Source of the DNA: Dialister sp.
GTDB lineage: Bacteria; Bacillota; Negativicutes; Veillonellales; Dialisteraceae
DNA: 11,596 nt
Assembly: GCA_022722495.1 (NCBI GenBank)
Contig: JAIJLI010000033.1
Location: forward strand, 1 to 11,596
Reading direction: 5' to 3'
Shown here: positions 1-7,649 of the stretch, in pieces
Layout: the number at the start of each line of letters is the position of its first letter
Position numbering within the stretch: the first letter of the stretch is position 1
Made by a program: the position numbers and the translations under genes
The notes under the pieces: model-generated
Database searches by the model: none
The model's input: only the letters and a program-made list of their open reading frames with translations
Told to the model about the DNA's origin: nothing

Positions 1-142
1 GGCTGACGATACGAAAAGAACGCTCTCCGCAGTTCTTCGGGCATTCCTCCCCGCTGCGAACTCGTTGAAGAGGGACACACCGAAGGAAGCGGATGGATAG
101 CAGCGATCTGAAAACGAGTGAGAAACCATCCGCTCCCCGTTT

Positions 143-300
143 CGTCATCCCGAGCGCAGCCAAGGGATCTTTCTGGCAGACCCATAACGGACGACGTGAT
201 ACGGCAGGAAAACGAAACACAAAGACGTCGATTTTCATTTTCACACTGACATGGATAACCGCAGGGCAAGGAAGATTTCTCGATTTCGCTCGAAATGACG
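143..300. repeat. MITE-like element with about 31-bp imperfect terminal inverted repeats
   Basis: The left end begins CGTCATCCCGAGCG and the right end finishes CGCTCGAAATGACG. Over the outer 31 bases, 22 match when one end is reverse-complemented, including perfect CGTCAT and CGAGCG blocks and a shared ATCTT. The interior of roughly 95 bp has no coding potential. The end sequence resembles the short 'GTCATTTCGAGCGAA' dispersed elements common in bacterial genomes. I see no convincing target-site duplication, so whether it moved as a MITE or is a palindromic interspersed repeat is open. Confidence 0.6.
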
Positions 301-376
301 TTACGAGAAAGCCGCCTGCTGCCAATGTCCCCTTTCCGATTATACTCTGCAATGAATCCGCCTTTCCTTAGTGCGC

Positions 377-409
377 AAAGACCGCAGCGGCATCGCCGCT
401 GCGGTCTTT
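377..409. terminator. Strong hairpin terminator after the pgi remnant
   Basis: A perfect 15-bp stem (AAAGACCGCAGCGGC at 377-391 pairing with 395-409) closes on a 3-nt ATC loop. The T-run (TTTT at 407-410) is on the plus strand and the A-run at the other end gives a short U-run on the minus strand, so it could work both ways. It lies 28 bp beyond the stop codon at 437 and is most simply the original terminator of the minus-strand pgi gene, retained after the rest was lost. Confidence 0.85.
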
Positions 410-436
410 TGCTTGCCGGTACCGGATCCCCGGTCC

Positions 437-583
437 CTATTTATGCTTCACGATATACTCTTTCATATCCGCATGGAGGATCTTCTTATAACTCTCCACC
501 CCCGGCTGGTCATAGGCATTGACGCCCGCAAGCGCTCCCTCGTAGGCGATCGTGAGGAAGAGAAAATGCATGAGCGCCCCCAC
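437..583 (-). pseudogene. pgi: C-terminal remnant of glucose-6-phosphate isomerase
   Basis: The last 48 codons before the stop encode a recognisable Pgi C-terminus. The stretch VGALMHFLF is followed by AYEGALAGVNAYDQPGVESYK, in which the 'N-x-[FY]-DQPGVE-x-[YG]-K' block is a Pgi family signature, and a basic tail ends in KHK. The intact enzyme, which interconverts glucose-6-phosphate and fructose-6-phosphate in the cytoplasm, is about 450 aa or longer, so roughly 90 percent is missing. Immediately upstream the reading becomes FecCD permease in another frame, with no start codon or ribosome binding site of its own. I infer a deletion or rearrangement that joined the permease gene to the 3' end of pgi, leaving the pgi terminator in place. 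Whether an intact pgi exists elsewhere cannot be seen here. Confidence 0.85.
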
Positions 584-593
584 AAAGTGTAGA

Positions 594-992
594 GGCCATG
601 ATGATCGGTGCAATGATCGCAAGCTCTCCCCACTTGGCTCCCGCAAGACTCCCCATCATCCAGTACGCGATAGTCTGCATGCCTTCTTTATTATTCGCAA
701 AATATACAATAAAGCTGGAAAATGCCCCGCACACCGCCAGCCCGCAGCCAACAAGGGACGCCAGGATCACGCGCGGCAAACGAAGCAGCCAGACGATATC
801 ATGGACAGGCCCCTGCCCGGGTGCCGTGATGGGCTCTCCGCTGGTAAACTGCGCGAGCACCGTCTCGTAAATTTCACGAACCGGCAGCTTCACTGTCCCG
901 ATACTGAGCGCCCAAAACAGGGAGAATACGAGCAGCAAAGCGAGCACAAGCAAAAGACAGGCAAATCCGATTTCTCTAAACAGTTTCTGCAT
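594..992 (-). pseudogene. Truncated FecCD-family metal-chelate ABC permease
   Basis: The start is well supported: ATG at 992 is preceded by AGAGGGG at suitable spacing. The product begins like BtuC/FecCD permeases, with a basic N-terminus, a first membrane helix at about residues 9-31, and the family block LLRLPRVILASLVGCGLAVCGA (in part) at about 69-90. It then jumps directly to FSSFIVYFAN and IAYWMMGSLAG, which in family members lie some 75-80 residues further on, so the middle helices are missing by an apparently in-frame deletion near 717-726. After about residue 133 the family match ends and the reading passes into pgi sequence in a different frame, running on to a stop at 510. Roughly 200 of the usual 330 or so residues are absent, so no functional permease can be made. 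Intact, it would be the inner-membrane channel partner of the binding lipoprotein at 6519-7550. Confidence 0.85.
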
Positions 993-1033
993 CTTACCCC
1001 TCTTCTTGATCTTTATAAAAAAGTTGCAAATTT

Positions 1034-1062
1034 ATTATACACAAAAAACATTCTCATTCACA
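1034..1062 (-). promoter_or_regulatory. Candidate promoter of the permease remnant with Fur-like motif
   Basis: On the minus strand a consensus TATAAT (1034-1039) lies 17 bp from a weak -35, TGTGAA (1057-1062). The spacer contains GAATGAGAATG (1049-1059), which resembles half of a Fur box (AATGAGAATC). The same 11-mer occurs in the leader of the TonB receptor. The -10 is convincing; the regulator assignment is inference. Confidence 0.45.
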
Positions 1063-1092
1063 GGAAGATCAGATCCATACTTTTTCGTTTTA

Positions 1093-4035
1093 TTAGTAAA
1101 GACGATTCTGCTTTTCCTGAATTTCTGCCATCAATGATCGGATGCGTATCTGTAACGCTCCCGTACTGACCCCCTGATCCAGTGAGATCATAGTATAGCG
1201 CTTCCCTGCCCGTTCCAGCCTCTTCTGTACAGCATCTATCGTCGTCATATCCCAGCCGCAACTGGTCGACTGCAGCTGTACAAAATGCAGATAAGGATTT
1301 GTACAGACCATTTCCGCAGTAAATAAAGCCTTCTCCCGGAAAGTAGGCGTATCATGTCCCTCATTCTGCAGTAAGTACAATCCCTCTGCAGACAACACAG
1401 GGATACCCAGTCCTGCCATGACAGCGGGTATACCCTTATTGATCTCGGGATCCAGCTGATAGCTTCGTCCGACCAGTACTAGGGCGTTTTTCTTTTCCCT
1501 TTCGATCCATTCCAGGACATCCCTTGTTTTCTTTTCCAAACGCGCCTTATAGCCCCGCTGTGCCTTCTCTGCTGCCGTCGTGGCGCGCCTCAAAGCATAC
1601 GGTGTCACCTGCGGAAGATTCTCCCTCATGAAAGCAAGCAACGACTGATGGTCACAAAAAGAGATCTGCGGGTGATAGAATGGAATGCCGGCTGCAGAAA
1701 TCTGCTCCTTCATCTGCTCTGCCAATACATCCCCATAGGCTGCATGTGTCGCTTCATCAATATCCGGCTCTTCTTTTCCCCCGCTTATCACAGGCATCCA
1801 GATACCATCGGGCTTACATTGTTCCAAAAAGTACATCAGATGTCCGTGGGCCAGCCTGCAGGGATAGCAGTAAATCCCATGCGGCATGGTCACAGTACTC
1901 TTTCCAAGTGATGCTGCATCAAAAGCAGAGAGAATGACGCGATACCCAAGCGTCTGCCAAAAGACCTTCCAGTAAATCATATCTTCCCATCGCCCCAGCA
2001 CCGCCGGAATACCCATTGTTTTTTCAGCTGACGGGTTTACCTTCGATGACTGCAGCAGCTGGTTCTTTTCCCACTCATAGAGATTTGGCACCTTCCGAGA
2101 AACAAAATGCTCTTTCGCCAGTAGCCGTTCACCATAAGAGCATCGATTCCCTACAATAAAGCAATGTCCATTAGAAAAGGTTTTTTTCTGCAAGAGACAG
2201 TGATTCCCGCACCCCGGGCACCGGCTTGACTCCTCTCTGACACTCAGTTTTCGTATTTCATCCGCAGAAAGCATCTTCGACCGTGCAGCTTCCGGCATCC
2301 TTTTCTTCGTCAAGAGCGCCATCCCATAAGCCCCCATGATGCCGGAACCATTCGGACGAACAACCGGATGACCGACCAGTGTCTCAAAGGCACGCAGAAC
2401 AGCATCATTCTGAAAGGTCCCTCCCTCTACCACGATATGCGACCCCAGTTCCTCTATCGAGTCCAAGCGCATCACCCGATACAGTGCATTCTTCACGACA
2501 GAAAGACAAAGTCCGGATATCAGCCCGCCTGTGTCCACATTTTCATTTTGCACCTGATGTACCTTGCTATTCATCAATACGGTGCAATGATGCCCCAGAT
2601 CCAGACAATACGGGGCATGTACTGCCTTCTTTACAAATTCATCCATGGAGAGTCCCATGGACTCAGCAAAGGTTTCCAAAAACAAGCCGCATCCGGAAGC
2701 GCAGGAACCATTCAAAACGATTTTCTGAATGCTCCCCTTTCTGACGCGGATATACTTCATATCCTGTCCGCCGATATCCAACAGATCTGTAACCTCCGGG
2801 CAGAAGAAACGGGCTCCCTGTAAATGTGCGACGGTTTCCACTTCTCCGGTATCGATCTGAAAAGCCTGTTTCAAAAACGCCTCTCCATATCCGGTGATGC
2901 CGGATGCGGCGATGGAAATGCCCGCAGGCAGTGCTTTATACATAGCAAGAAGCATCGTCTTAGCTGTCTCAAGTGCGTCGGCCTCATTTTTCCTGTAATC
3001 CTCATAACAAATCTGACCCTCTTCATCCACAAGAACCAGCTTGATCGTCGTAGAGCCTGCATCCATCCCCAGCCACAATCTAGCGAGCGGCTGCGGCATC
3101 GGCCTTCGGGGAAGTCGGAAACGTTGATAATAGCATCGAAAGCTGTCATACGCTGCCATATCCGGAAAGAGTGGTTCCAGTCGTTCGGCAGCCACTTCTT
3201 GTAAATGATCCTGATCCAGCAGTCTCTTCACATCCTGCCATGCAATTGGAGCAGCTTCCCGACCCAGCAAAGCCGCTCCCCAAGCACAATAAAGCTCCCC
3301 GTGCGTGACAGGAAGGACATCTGCCGAAGAGATTCCGATCGTCTGCAAGAAGCTACGGCGAAGCGCCGGCATGAAAGCGAACGGGCCGCCCAGAAGCGCC
3401 AGCTTCCCCTGTATCAGCCGCCCTTTGGCCAGATCAGAAAGCACCTGATTCACCACCGCCTGGAAAATAGATGCTGCCAAATCCGCTTTACCGACGCCCT
3501 GATTCATCAGCGCCTGAATATCAGTTTTCGCATAGACCCCGCACCGGGAGGCAATGGGATAGAGATGTATCCCATTTTCTGCCAGCGCATTCAACGCCTG
3601 GATATCCACACCGAAGAACGCCGCCATATGTGCCAGAAACGTTCCCGTCCCACCTGCACATTTCCGATTTGTTCTGAGATCCATCTCGCCATTTCTCTCG
3701 AAATACATCATCCGCGCATCTTCCCCACCCAGAGAAACAGCCACATCGACCTCGGGGTGAAACCTCCGCAAGGCCTCTGTCTCTGCCTGCACTTCATTCA
3801 CGAAAGGGATCTGCAGTGCCGAAGAGAACTCAGCCGCCCCCTTCCCCGTAAAAGCCAGATGCAATGCCCCCTCGCGCACTTTCGCCATCAGCTGCCGCCA
3901 CAGTATTCGGAGCGTTTCCCGCACGCGATAATGATGCGGCACATACGCAGAGTGCATCAGCTGCCCCCGCCCAGAAAGCACGACCACTTTGATGGCAGCG
4001 GAACCGATATCAACTCCTACTGAGATGGACTCCAT
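1093..4035 (-). CDS. Two-domain BcrAD/BadFG-type acyl-CoA dehydratase activase with DUF2229
   Basis: A 980-aa cytoplasmic protein of the HgdC/BadF/BcrA activase superfamily, whose members use ATP to push electrons at very low potential from a [4Fe-4S] cluster to a partner reductase or dehydratase. The ATG at 4035 is chosen because AAAGGGG sits 8 nt upstream; an in-frame TTG at 4068 has less support. Domain 1 (about 5-260) starts with the nucleotide-binding motif GVDIGSAAIK and carries cluster cysteines in CAGGTGTF (Cys126) and SRCGVY (Cys165). Domain 2 (about 320-575) repeats this with GMDAGSTTIK, DIGGQD, CASGCG (Cys445) and HHCTV (Cys484). A cysteine-rich linker follows (Cys606, 609, 613, 625, 632), then a DUF2229-like region ending in the typical SCGWD and GALQIRIRSL blocks. 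Fused relatives of about 1,400 aa carry more C-terminal sequence that is absent here. No HgdA/B-type dehydratase is adjacent. Its place between receptor and permease suggests a role in handling the imported compound, which is inference. Confidence 0.88.
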   Translation of the reverse strand: MESISVGVDIGSAAIKVVVLSGRGQLMHSAYVPHHYRVRETLRILWRQLMAKVREGALHLAFTGKGAAEFSSALQIPFVNEVQAETEALRRFHPEVDVAVSLGGEDARMMYFERNGEMDLRTNRKCAGGTGTFLAHMAAFFGVDIQALNALAENGIHLYPIASRCGVYAKTDIQALMNQGVGKADLAASIFQAVVNQVLSDLAKGRLIQGKLALLGGPFAFMPALRRSFLQTIGISSADVLPVTHGELYCAWGAALLGREAAPIAWQDVKRLLDQDHLQEVAAERLEPLFPDMAAYDSFRCYYQRFRLPRRPMPQPLARLWLGMDAGSTTIKLVLVDEEGQICYEDYRKNEADALETAKTMLLAMYKALPAGISIAASGITGYGEAFLKQAFQIDTGEVETVAHLQGARFFCPEVTDLLDIGGQDMKYIRVRKGSIQKIVLNGSCASGCGLFLETFAESMGLSMDEFVKKAVHAPYCLDLGHHCTVLMNSKVHQVQNENVDTGGLISGLCLSVVKNALYRVMRLDSIEELGSHIVVEGGTFQNDAVLRAFETLVGHPVVRPNGSGIMGAYGMALLTKKRMPEAARSKMLSADEIRKLSVREESSRCPGCGNHCLLQKKTFSNGHCFIVGNRCSYGERLLAKEHFVSRKVPNLYEWEKNQLLQSSKVNPSAEKTMGIPAVLGRWEDMIYWKVFWQTLGYRVILSAFDAASLGKSTVTMPHGIYCYPCRLAHGHLMYFLEQCKPDGIWMPVISGGKEEPDIDEATHAAYGDVLAEQMKEQISAAGIPFYHPQISFCDHQSLLAFMRENLPQVTPYALRRATTAAEKAQRGYKARLEKKTRDVLEWIEREKKNALVLVGRSYQLDPEINKGIPAVMAGLGIPVLSAEGLYLLQNEGHDTPTFREKALFTAEMVCTNPYLHFVQLQSTSCGWDMTTIDAVQKRLERAGKRYTMISLDQGVSTGALQIRIRSLMAEIQEKQNRLY

Positions 4036-4055
4036 GTTGGTGACCCCTTTCTTAT

Positions 4056-4101
4056 AAAAAACTCTCAATAGATAATTGCAGATTAGTTATCTATTGAGAG
4101 T
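4056..4101 (-). terminator. Perfect 15-bp inverted repeat with T-run between receptor and activase
   Basis: ACTCTCAATAGATAA (4061-4075) and its exact reverse complement (4087-4101) flank an 11-nt spacer. Read on the minus strand the second arm runs into six T (4061-4056), so the element can form an intrinsic terminator or attenuator after the receptor gene. The stem is unusually AT-rich for a terminator. The repeat ends about 20 nt before the activase start codon, so it could instead be an operator or leader hairpin controlling the activase. No MerR-type GTGGGT operator is present in this 139-bp gap. Confidence 0.6.
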
Positions 4102-4174
4102 ATTTTAACATATTTTTGTTGATCTTTACGGAAATATTGGAAGCAGAATGAAATCAGATGCGATCAACATTTCT

Positions 4175-6336
4175 TTAGAACTTGAACTGCGCAGAGATCG
4201 CATAGGTTCTTGGTGCACCGAGGCCGATATTATTTCCACCGGCTGCATACCAGTAGTCTTTATCAAAGAGATTGTAGCACCACGCCGAAAGTGTCACCGG
4301 CTGCCTTCCGAAATGGGTATCCCAAGAAACCCCCAGATCCACCAGCGTCTGTCCGCCAATCGAAATCGATCCGCCTTTACCATCATAGCTATTTGTATTT
4401 CTGATCAATGCAGCGCCGGTATAGGTCAGACGTCCTGTCACCTGAAGCGCATCTGTCGGCTTGTACATCAGCGCCAGGTCAGCCGACCACTTCGGCATCG
4501 CATCTACGCGTCTGCCGTCATTCAGGCCATACTTCGTCTTTGTTTGTTTGGAATCCAGATAAGATAAACCAATGATGTAGCTTAACTTCCTTCCGGCCTC
4601 ACCGGACAAAGAGTATTCGATCCCACGATTTCTCTGTTCCCCATCCAGTTTATACGCTTCAGTGCCATCTCCATTCGGTACTGCGATGCCATTGGCTTTT
4701 TTGATCTCGAAGAAGCTTAATGTGCTTAACGTATCTCCATTTTTGTACTTGAAACCAAATTCGTTCTGTTTTGTTTTAGACGGTGGAAGGATTTCATTTC
4801 TATTGCTATAACTCGATCCCACTGTATTGCCCTGTACAAAGTTTTCGGTATGGCTGGCATATACAGCCACATTGGGCGTGATTTTATAATTCAAGCCCAA
4901 GATCGGAGCTGTCGCGCTGGACTTCACGACATGTCCCTTCTGGTCATCTTCCTTGACTTCATGTCCATGATAACCAAAAGTAAAGTGCAGTCTGTCATCT
5001 GGAGAACTCAGTGTATTCACCAAAGTCCAACCGCTCATGATATCCGACTGGCTGGGATTGATGGCATCCCATACTACATTCGGACGAGCAGAAGATGTTC
5101 CGCTGTAAATGTTTCCGGTAATATTATACTTATTAGCCGCACTAACATTGGTATCTTTTTCTCTTGTGAATTTCGTCCAGTCAAACATGGCTGCCCATTC
5201 ATTTTTCCACTGCCCTACATTGAATTTTCCTTTGAATCCGGTATTGGCATACGTGTAGTGATGGAAAACCGGCATCTGTGTATAGGTACCCGTGTAATTC
5301 CCATCAAAATCAATCAATTGACGACTAGACCACTGCTGCAGCCAGCTGGAATAATCCTCCCAGCGCCAGCCAAAATTGCCAAACCAGGTCAGATCATCTG
5401 ACAAATACTGCTCATGATTCAAAATAAAAGTGGTGTTTTCATATTTATCATTGGACCAGTGCGGAGAAAGATTCTTTTTATTATTCGGTACCTTTGGAAG
5501 ACCGCTCAAGCTGCCTAGGCCAATGGTATTGGACCGACCATACTGGTTGTCATAGTCGTAGCTGAAGAAAATATTGGTCTTGCTGCGTTCAGCGCGATGG
5601 TCGATATTCACTGCAATATCTCTCTTGTAATCTCTGGTGCCATCTACAGCGAGACCCCCCGTCGCATTCAACGCATTGATGCGCACGCCCCAGGCACCAT
5701 CTTTGCCAAAACGTTTACCCACATCGACCGTCTGCGTATAGTAGGAATCACTAGACCAGGAAAGACCCGCATTCAGCATTGGCTTTTCCTGTGCTTTTTT
5801 CGTTGTGACGCCGACCGTCCCGCCGACAGAGCCTGCCATGAAAATGCCAATCCCATTGACACCAATGTTTGGCCCTGCCAGTACTTCAACGCGATCCATA
5901 TAGTTGGTCGGCATGGTCATCTGATGACTCATGCTAGGGATGCTGTTCATACTCCAGCTGCCGCTGCCTGCCGAAAACCCACGAATATACAGGTTTGTGT
6001 CCGTAGACCCATGTGTAACACGAACGGACGGAGACAAAGACAGCACGTCCATCACACTTCTCTGTGGCTGGGAGAAGGTTTCCATCGCCTTCTTGGTGAA
6101 GGTCATCTGTTCAAATGGCGTGTCCAGTACATCCTGGCTGCCCAGTGTCCCCACATTCTGCTTCGTACCCACCATGCCCGATGCGACCGGTGCCAGCTGT
6201 GCTGTATCTGCATCATAGCGATCAGCGGTGACGATCACTTCATCGAGCTGTGTACCAGATGCCAGTACCCCCCCCCAGAAATTCCGTTTGCCATCAATAA
6301 TGCGGCCACCAGCCCTGCTGCTCGTTTTTTGTTCAT
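4175..6336 (-). CDS. TonB-dependent siderophore-type receptor, out of frame at a poly-G tract
   Basis: An outer-membrane beta-barrel that imports a bound metal chelate using TonB energy. The true start is ATG 6336, preceded by AAGGAG at 7 nt, and opens a signal peptide (MNKKRAAGLVAALLMANGIS). In the sequence as given, nine G at 6268-6276 shift the frame and translation stops at 6235 after 33 residues. With seven or ten G it continues GGVLASGTQLDEVIVTADRYD, giving a VLA/S cleavage site and a TonB box (DEVIVTA). The 719-720-aa protein then has a plug at about 60-180 (TNLYIRGF, MDRVEVLAGPNIGVNG) and a barrel ending in APRTYAISAQFKF with the terminal Phe of outer-membrane proteins. The body has no other interruption, so the frame is either phase-variable or a homopolymer sequencing error. 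Plug motifs point to FhuA-like ferric siderophore receptors; the ligand is unknown. Its own MerR-type promoter lies at 6474-6504. Confidence 0.9.
6268..6276 (-). repeat. Nine-G homopolymer in the receptor signal peptide (possible phase-variation switch)
   Basis: The coding strand reads TCT, nine G, then TAC. Codons 21-23 become GGG GGG GGG and the downstream frame hits a stop at 6235. A tract of seven or ten G restores the frame into the receptor's signal cleavage site and TonB box. Length changes in such tracts by slipped-strand mispairing switch iron-receptor genes such as hmbR and hpuA in Neisseria. Nothing else nearby is frameshifted. Confidence 0.8.
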
Positions 6337-6473
6337 AATCTCTCTCCTTATATGAATTCTGATAAGAAACGTCTGCATTCTCATTCGATCCCTCGCGATT
6401 ATTGCTTTTTGCTTCTCTTGATTCTCACGATTTGAATAAAATGACTCATGCGTTCTTAACAATTGATAATCGT

Positions 6474-6504
6474 ATTATAAAGTAGTGGGTTACCCACATG
6501 TCAA
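6474..6504 (-). promoter_or_regulatory. MerR-type promoter and operator of the TonB receptor
   Basis: On the minus strand a perfect -35 TTGACA (6499-6504) and a perfect -10 TATAAT (6474-6479) are separated by 19 bp instead of 17. This is the hallmark of promoters that MerR proteins activate by DNA distortion. The spacer holds the palindrome GTGGGT-T-ACCCAC (6485-6497), 5 bp from the -10. An almost identical arrangement occurs at 7601-7631. The leader from here to the ATG at 6336 is about 130 nt long. Confidence 0.88.
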
Positions 6505-6518
6505 TATATTTGGGGCGT

Positions 6519-7550
6519 TTAATTAAAATGTTTTGGATACAATCCCCTCGCAAAGATTTCTATCGCATCCCTCACACGAACCGCCGGACAGCGGATTGTA
6601 TAAAAAGGGATCGCATATACCCTTTTATTTTTGACAGCGCTGACTTCCTGCAAGGCAGGATGTGTGTATACAGACGCCAGTGTCTCCTCATCAATTTCCG
6701 GCTTCGACTGAATAAAGATGATATCCGGATTTTCTGCGACTGCCGTTTCCAGACTCATGATCTCTGTATTTCCGACACTCTCGACCTCTTTCCCCAAGAC
6801 ATGACCCCCCAGGCGAGTCACTATATCTCCTGGCAGTGTGCGTGGCGTATACACATGCAGATCCTTTGCAAGACTGCCTATCAGCAGTACCTGGGGATGT
6901 GTGTCCTGCCCAGCACTGTACTCCGCATAGGTTTTCAGCCTGTTTTGAATATCCCCACAGATTTCTGCTGCCTTTGTACTGTTCCCGATAATTTTTCCGA
7001 TATCTTCAATGTACTTCAATTCATCTTCTATGACATGCTTCTTTAAAAATTCTGCATTATTCATCATGGTCATATACACAGGCACATGGCGCTCATGCCA
7101 GAAATTCCACGTCCCGATAGAATTGGCTCTTCCGGTGAAATCGAAAAGCCAGCCTAAGATAAAATCCGGATGCAGCGTCAATGCCGTTTCCTGATTCAGC
7201 GTATACTTCGTCATTAGCGGCAGTGTCGGATAGATCTTTTGATTTTCTTCCGTCAAATGACGCACATCATCGATCCCTGATACAGCCACGATCCGATCTT
7301 GGGCTCCCAACTCCAGCAATGTCTCGACTGAATTCTGCCATAGGGCAATGATCTTCTGCGGGGGCTTTTCATACGCCGTAGCGACTCCGTTCCCCTGACT
7401 ATCATAGTTCTCTACCACCACAGGAAATGCCTGTTCCTGCCTGATTGCTGCGGCAGACGAAGCAGGCTCTTCCTGGTTTCCCATACCACATCCGCCAATC
7501 AGAAATGCTGCTCCCATGAGACAAATTTGTGCATATCGTTTCCAATTCAT
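6519..7550 (-). CDS. Metal-chelate ABC transporter substrate-binding lipoprotein (TroA/BtuF-like)
   Basis: A 343-aa exported lipoprotein with a basic N-terminus, a hydrophobic stretch and the lipobox LIGGC, giving lipid attachment at Cys21. The mature part has the two-lobed helical-backbone binding fold of class III (BtuF/FhuD/TroA) proteins. The first lobe has PPQKIIALWQNSVETLLELGAQDRIV-like sequence (around 63-88), then HPDFILGW (around 126-133); the second lobe carries AENPDIIFIQ and ends with a VKNKRVYAIPF block typical of the family. Such proteins collect iron-siderophore, haem or cobalamin in the periplasm and deliver it to a FecCD permease. The ATG at 7550 follows GAGG at about 9 nt. 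A MerR-type promoter precedes it. The only permease in the window (594-992) is broken and no ATPase is present. The ligand cannot be deduced from sequence. Confidence 0.9.
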   Translation of the reverse strand: MNWKRYAQICLMGAAFLIGGCGMGNQEEPASSAAAIRQEQAFPVVVENYDSQGNGVATAYEKPPQKIIALWQNSVETLLELGAQDRIVAVSGIDDVRHLTEENQKIYPTLPLMTKYTLNQETALTLHPDFILGWLFDFTGRANSIGTWNFWHERHVPVYMTMMNNAEFLKKHVIEDELKYIEDIGKIIGNSTKAAEICGDIQNRLKTYAEYSAGQDTHPQVLLIGSLAKDLHVYTPRTLPGDIVTRLGGHVLGKEVESVGNTEIMSLETAVAENPDIIFIQSKPEIDEETLASVYTHPALQEVSAVKNKRVYAIPFYTIRCPAVRVRDAIEIFARGLYPKHFN

Positions 7551-7600
7551 TTGTATTTCCTCATAAAATAATCATGCTACGCATTGCATTCCATTATGGT

Positions 7601-7631
7601 ATTATAAAGTTATGGGTAACCCACAAGTCAA
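7601..7631 (-). promoter_or_regulatory. MerR-type promoter and operator of the binding lipoprotein
   Basis: On the minus strand TTGACT (7626-7631) and TATAAT (7601-7606) are 19 bp apart, with GTGGGT-T-ACCCAT (7612-7624) in the spacer. It matches the receptor promoter in spacing, operator and distance from operator to -10 (5 bp). It sits 18 bp in front of the divergent merR start codon, so the same operator probably also governs merR. I could not identify a convincing plus-strand promoter for merR. Confidence 0.88.
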
Positions 7632-7649
7632 TTGAAAGCTAAGATAATC

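Larger units (their letters stand above)
1..436. other. Gene-free stretch at the left edge
   Basis: No credible gene is seen here; the open frames lack ribosome binding sites and protein-like composition. The stretch contains a MITE-like inverted-repeat element (143-300) and a strong hairpin terminator (377-409). There is also a weaker inverted repeat, AGCGGATGG at 88-96 against CCATCCGCT at 126-134, with a 29-nt loop and no T-tail, to which I assign no function. Confidence 0.6.

Noticed and set aside
552..1169. A 205-codon plus-strand frame across the permease and the activase end
   Set aside because: It is antisense to the recognisable FecCD and Pgi sequence, has no ribosome binding site, and its composition is low-quality (many Arg, His, Lys).
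3205..4023. A 272-codon plus-strand frame
   Set aside because: It is the antisense shadow of the activase N-terminal domain, which has clear motifs on the minus strand.
5597..6355. A 252-codon plus-strand frame
   Set aside because: It is antisense to the TonB receptor and shows Cys/His/Arg-rich shadow composition.
6337..6473. A riboswitch (for example cobalamin) in the 130-nt leader of the TonB receptor
   Set aside because: I found no recognisable riboswitch core or paired scaffold, and regulation is better explained by the MerR-type promoter.
7561..7631. A plus-strand sigma-70 promoter for merR
   Set aside because: Candidate -10 sequences (TATTAT, TATAAA) occur near 7600-7608 but none has an acceptable -35 at 16-18 bp, so I did not annotate one.
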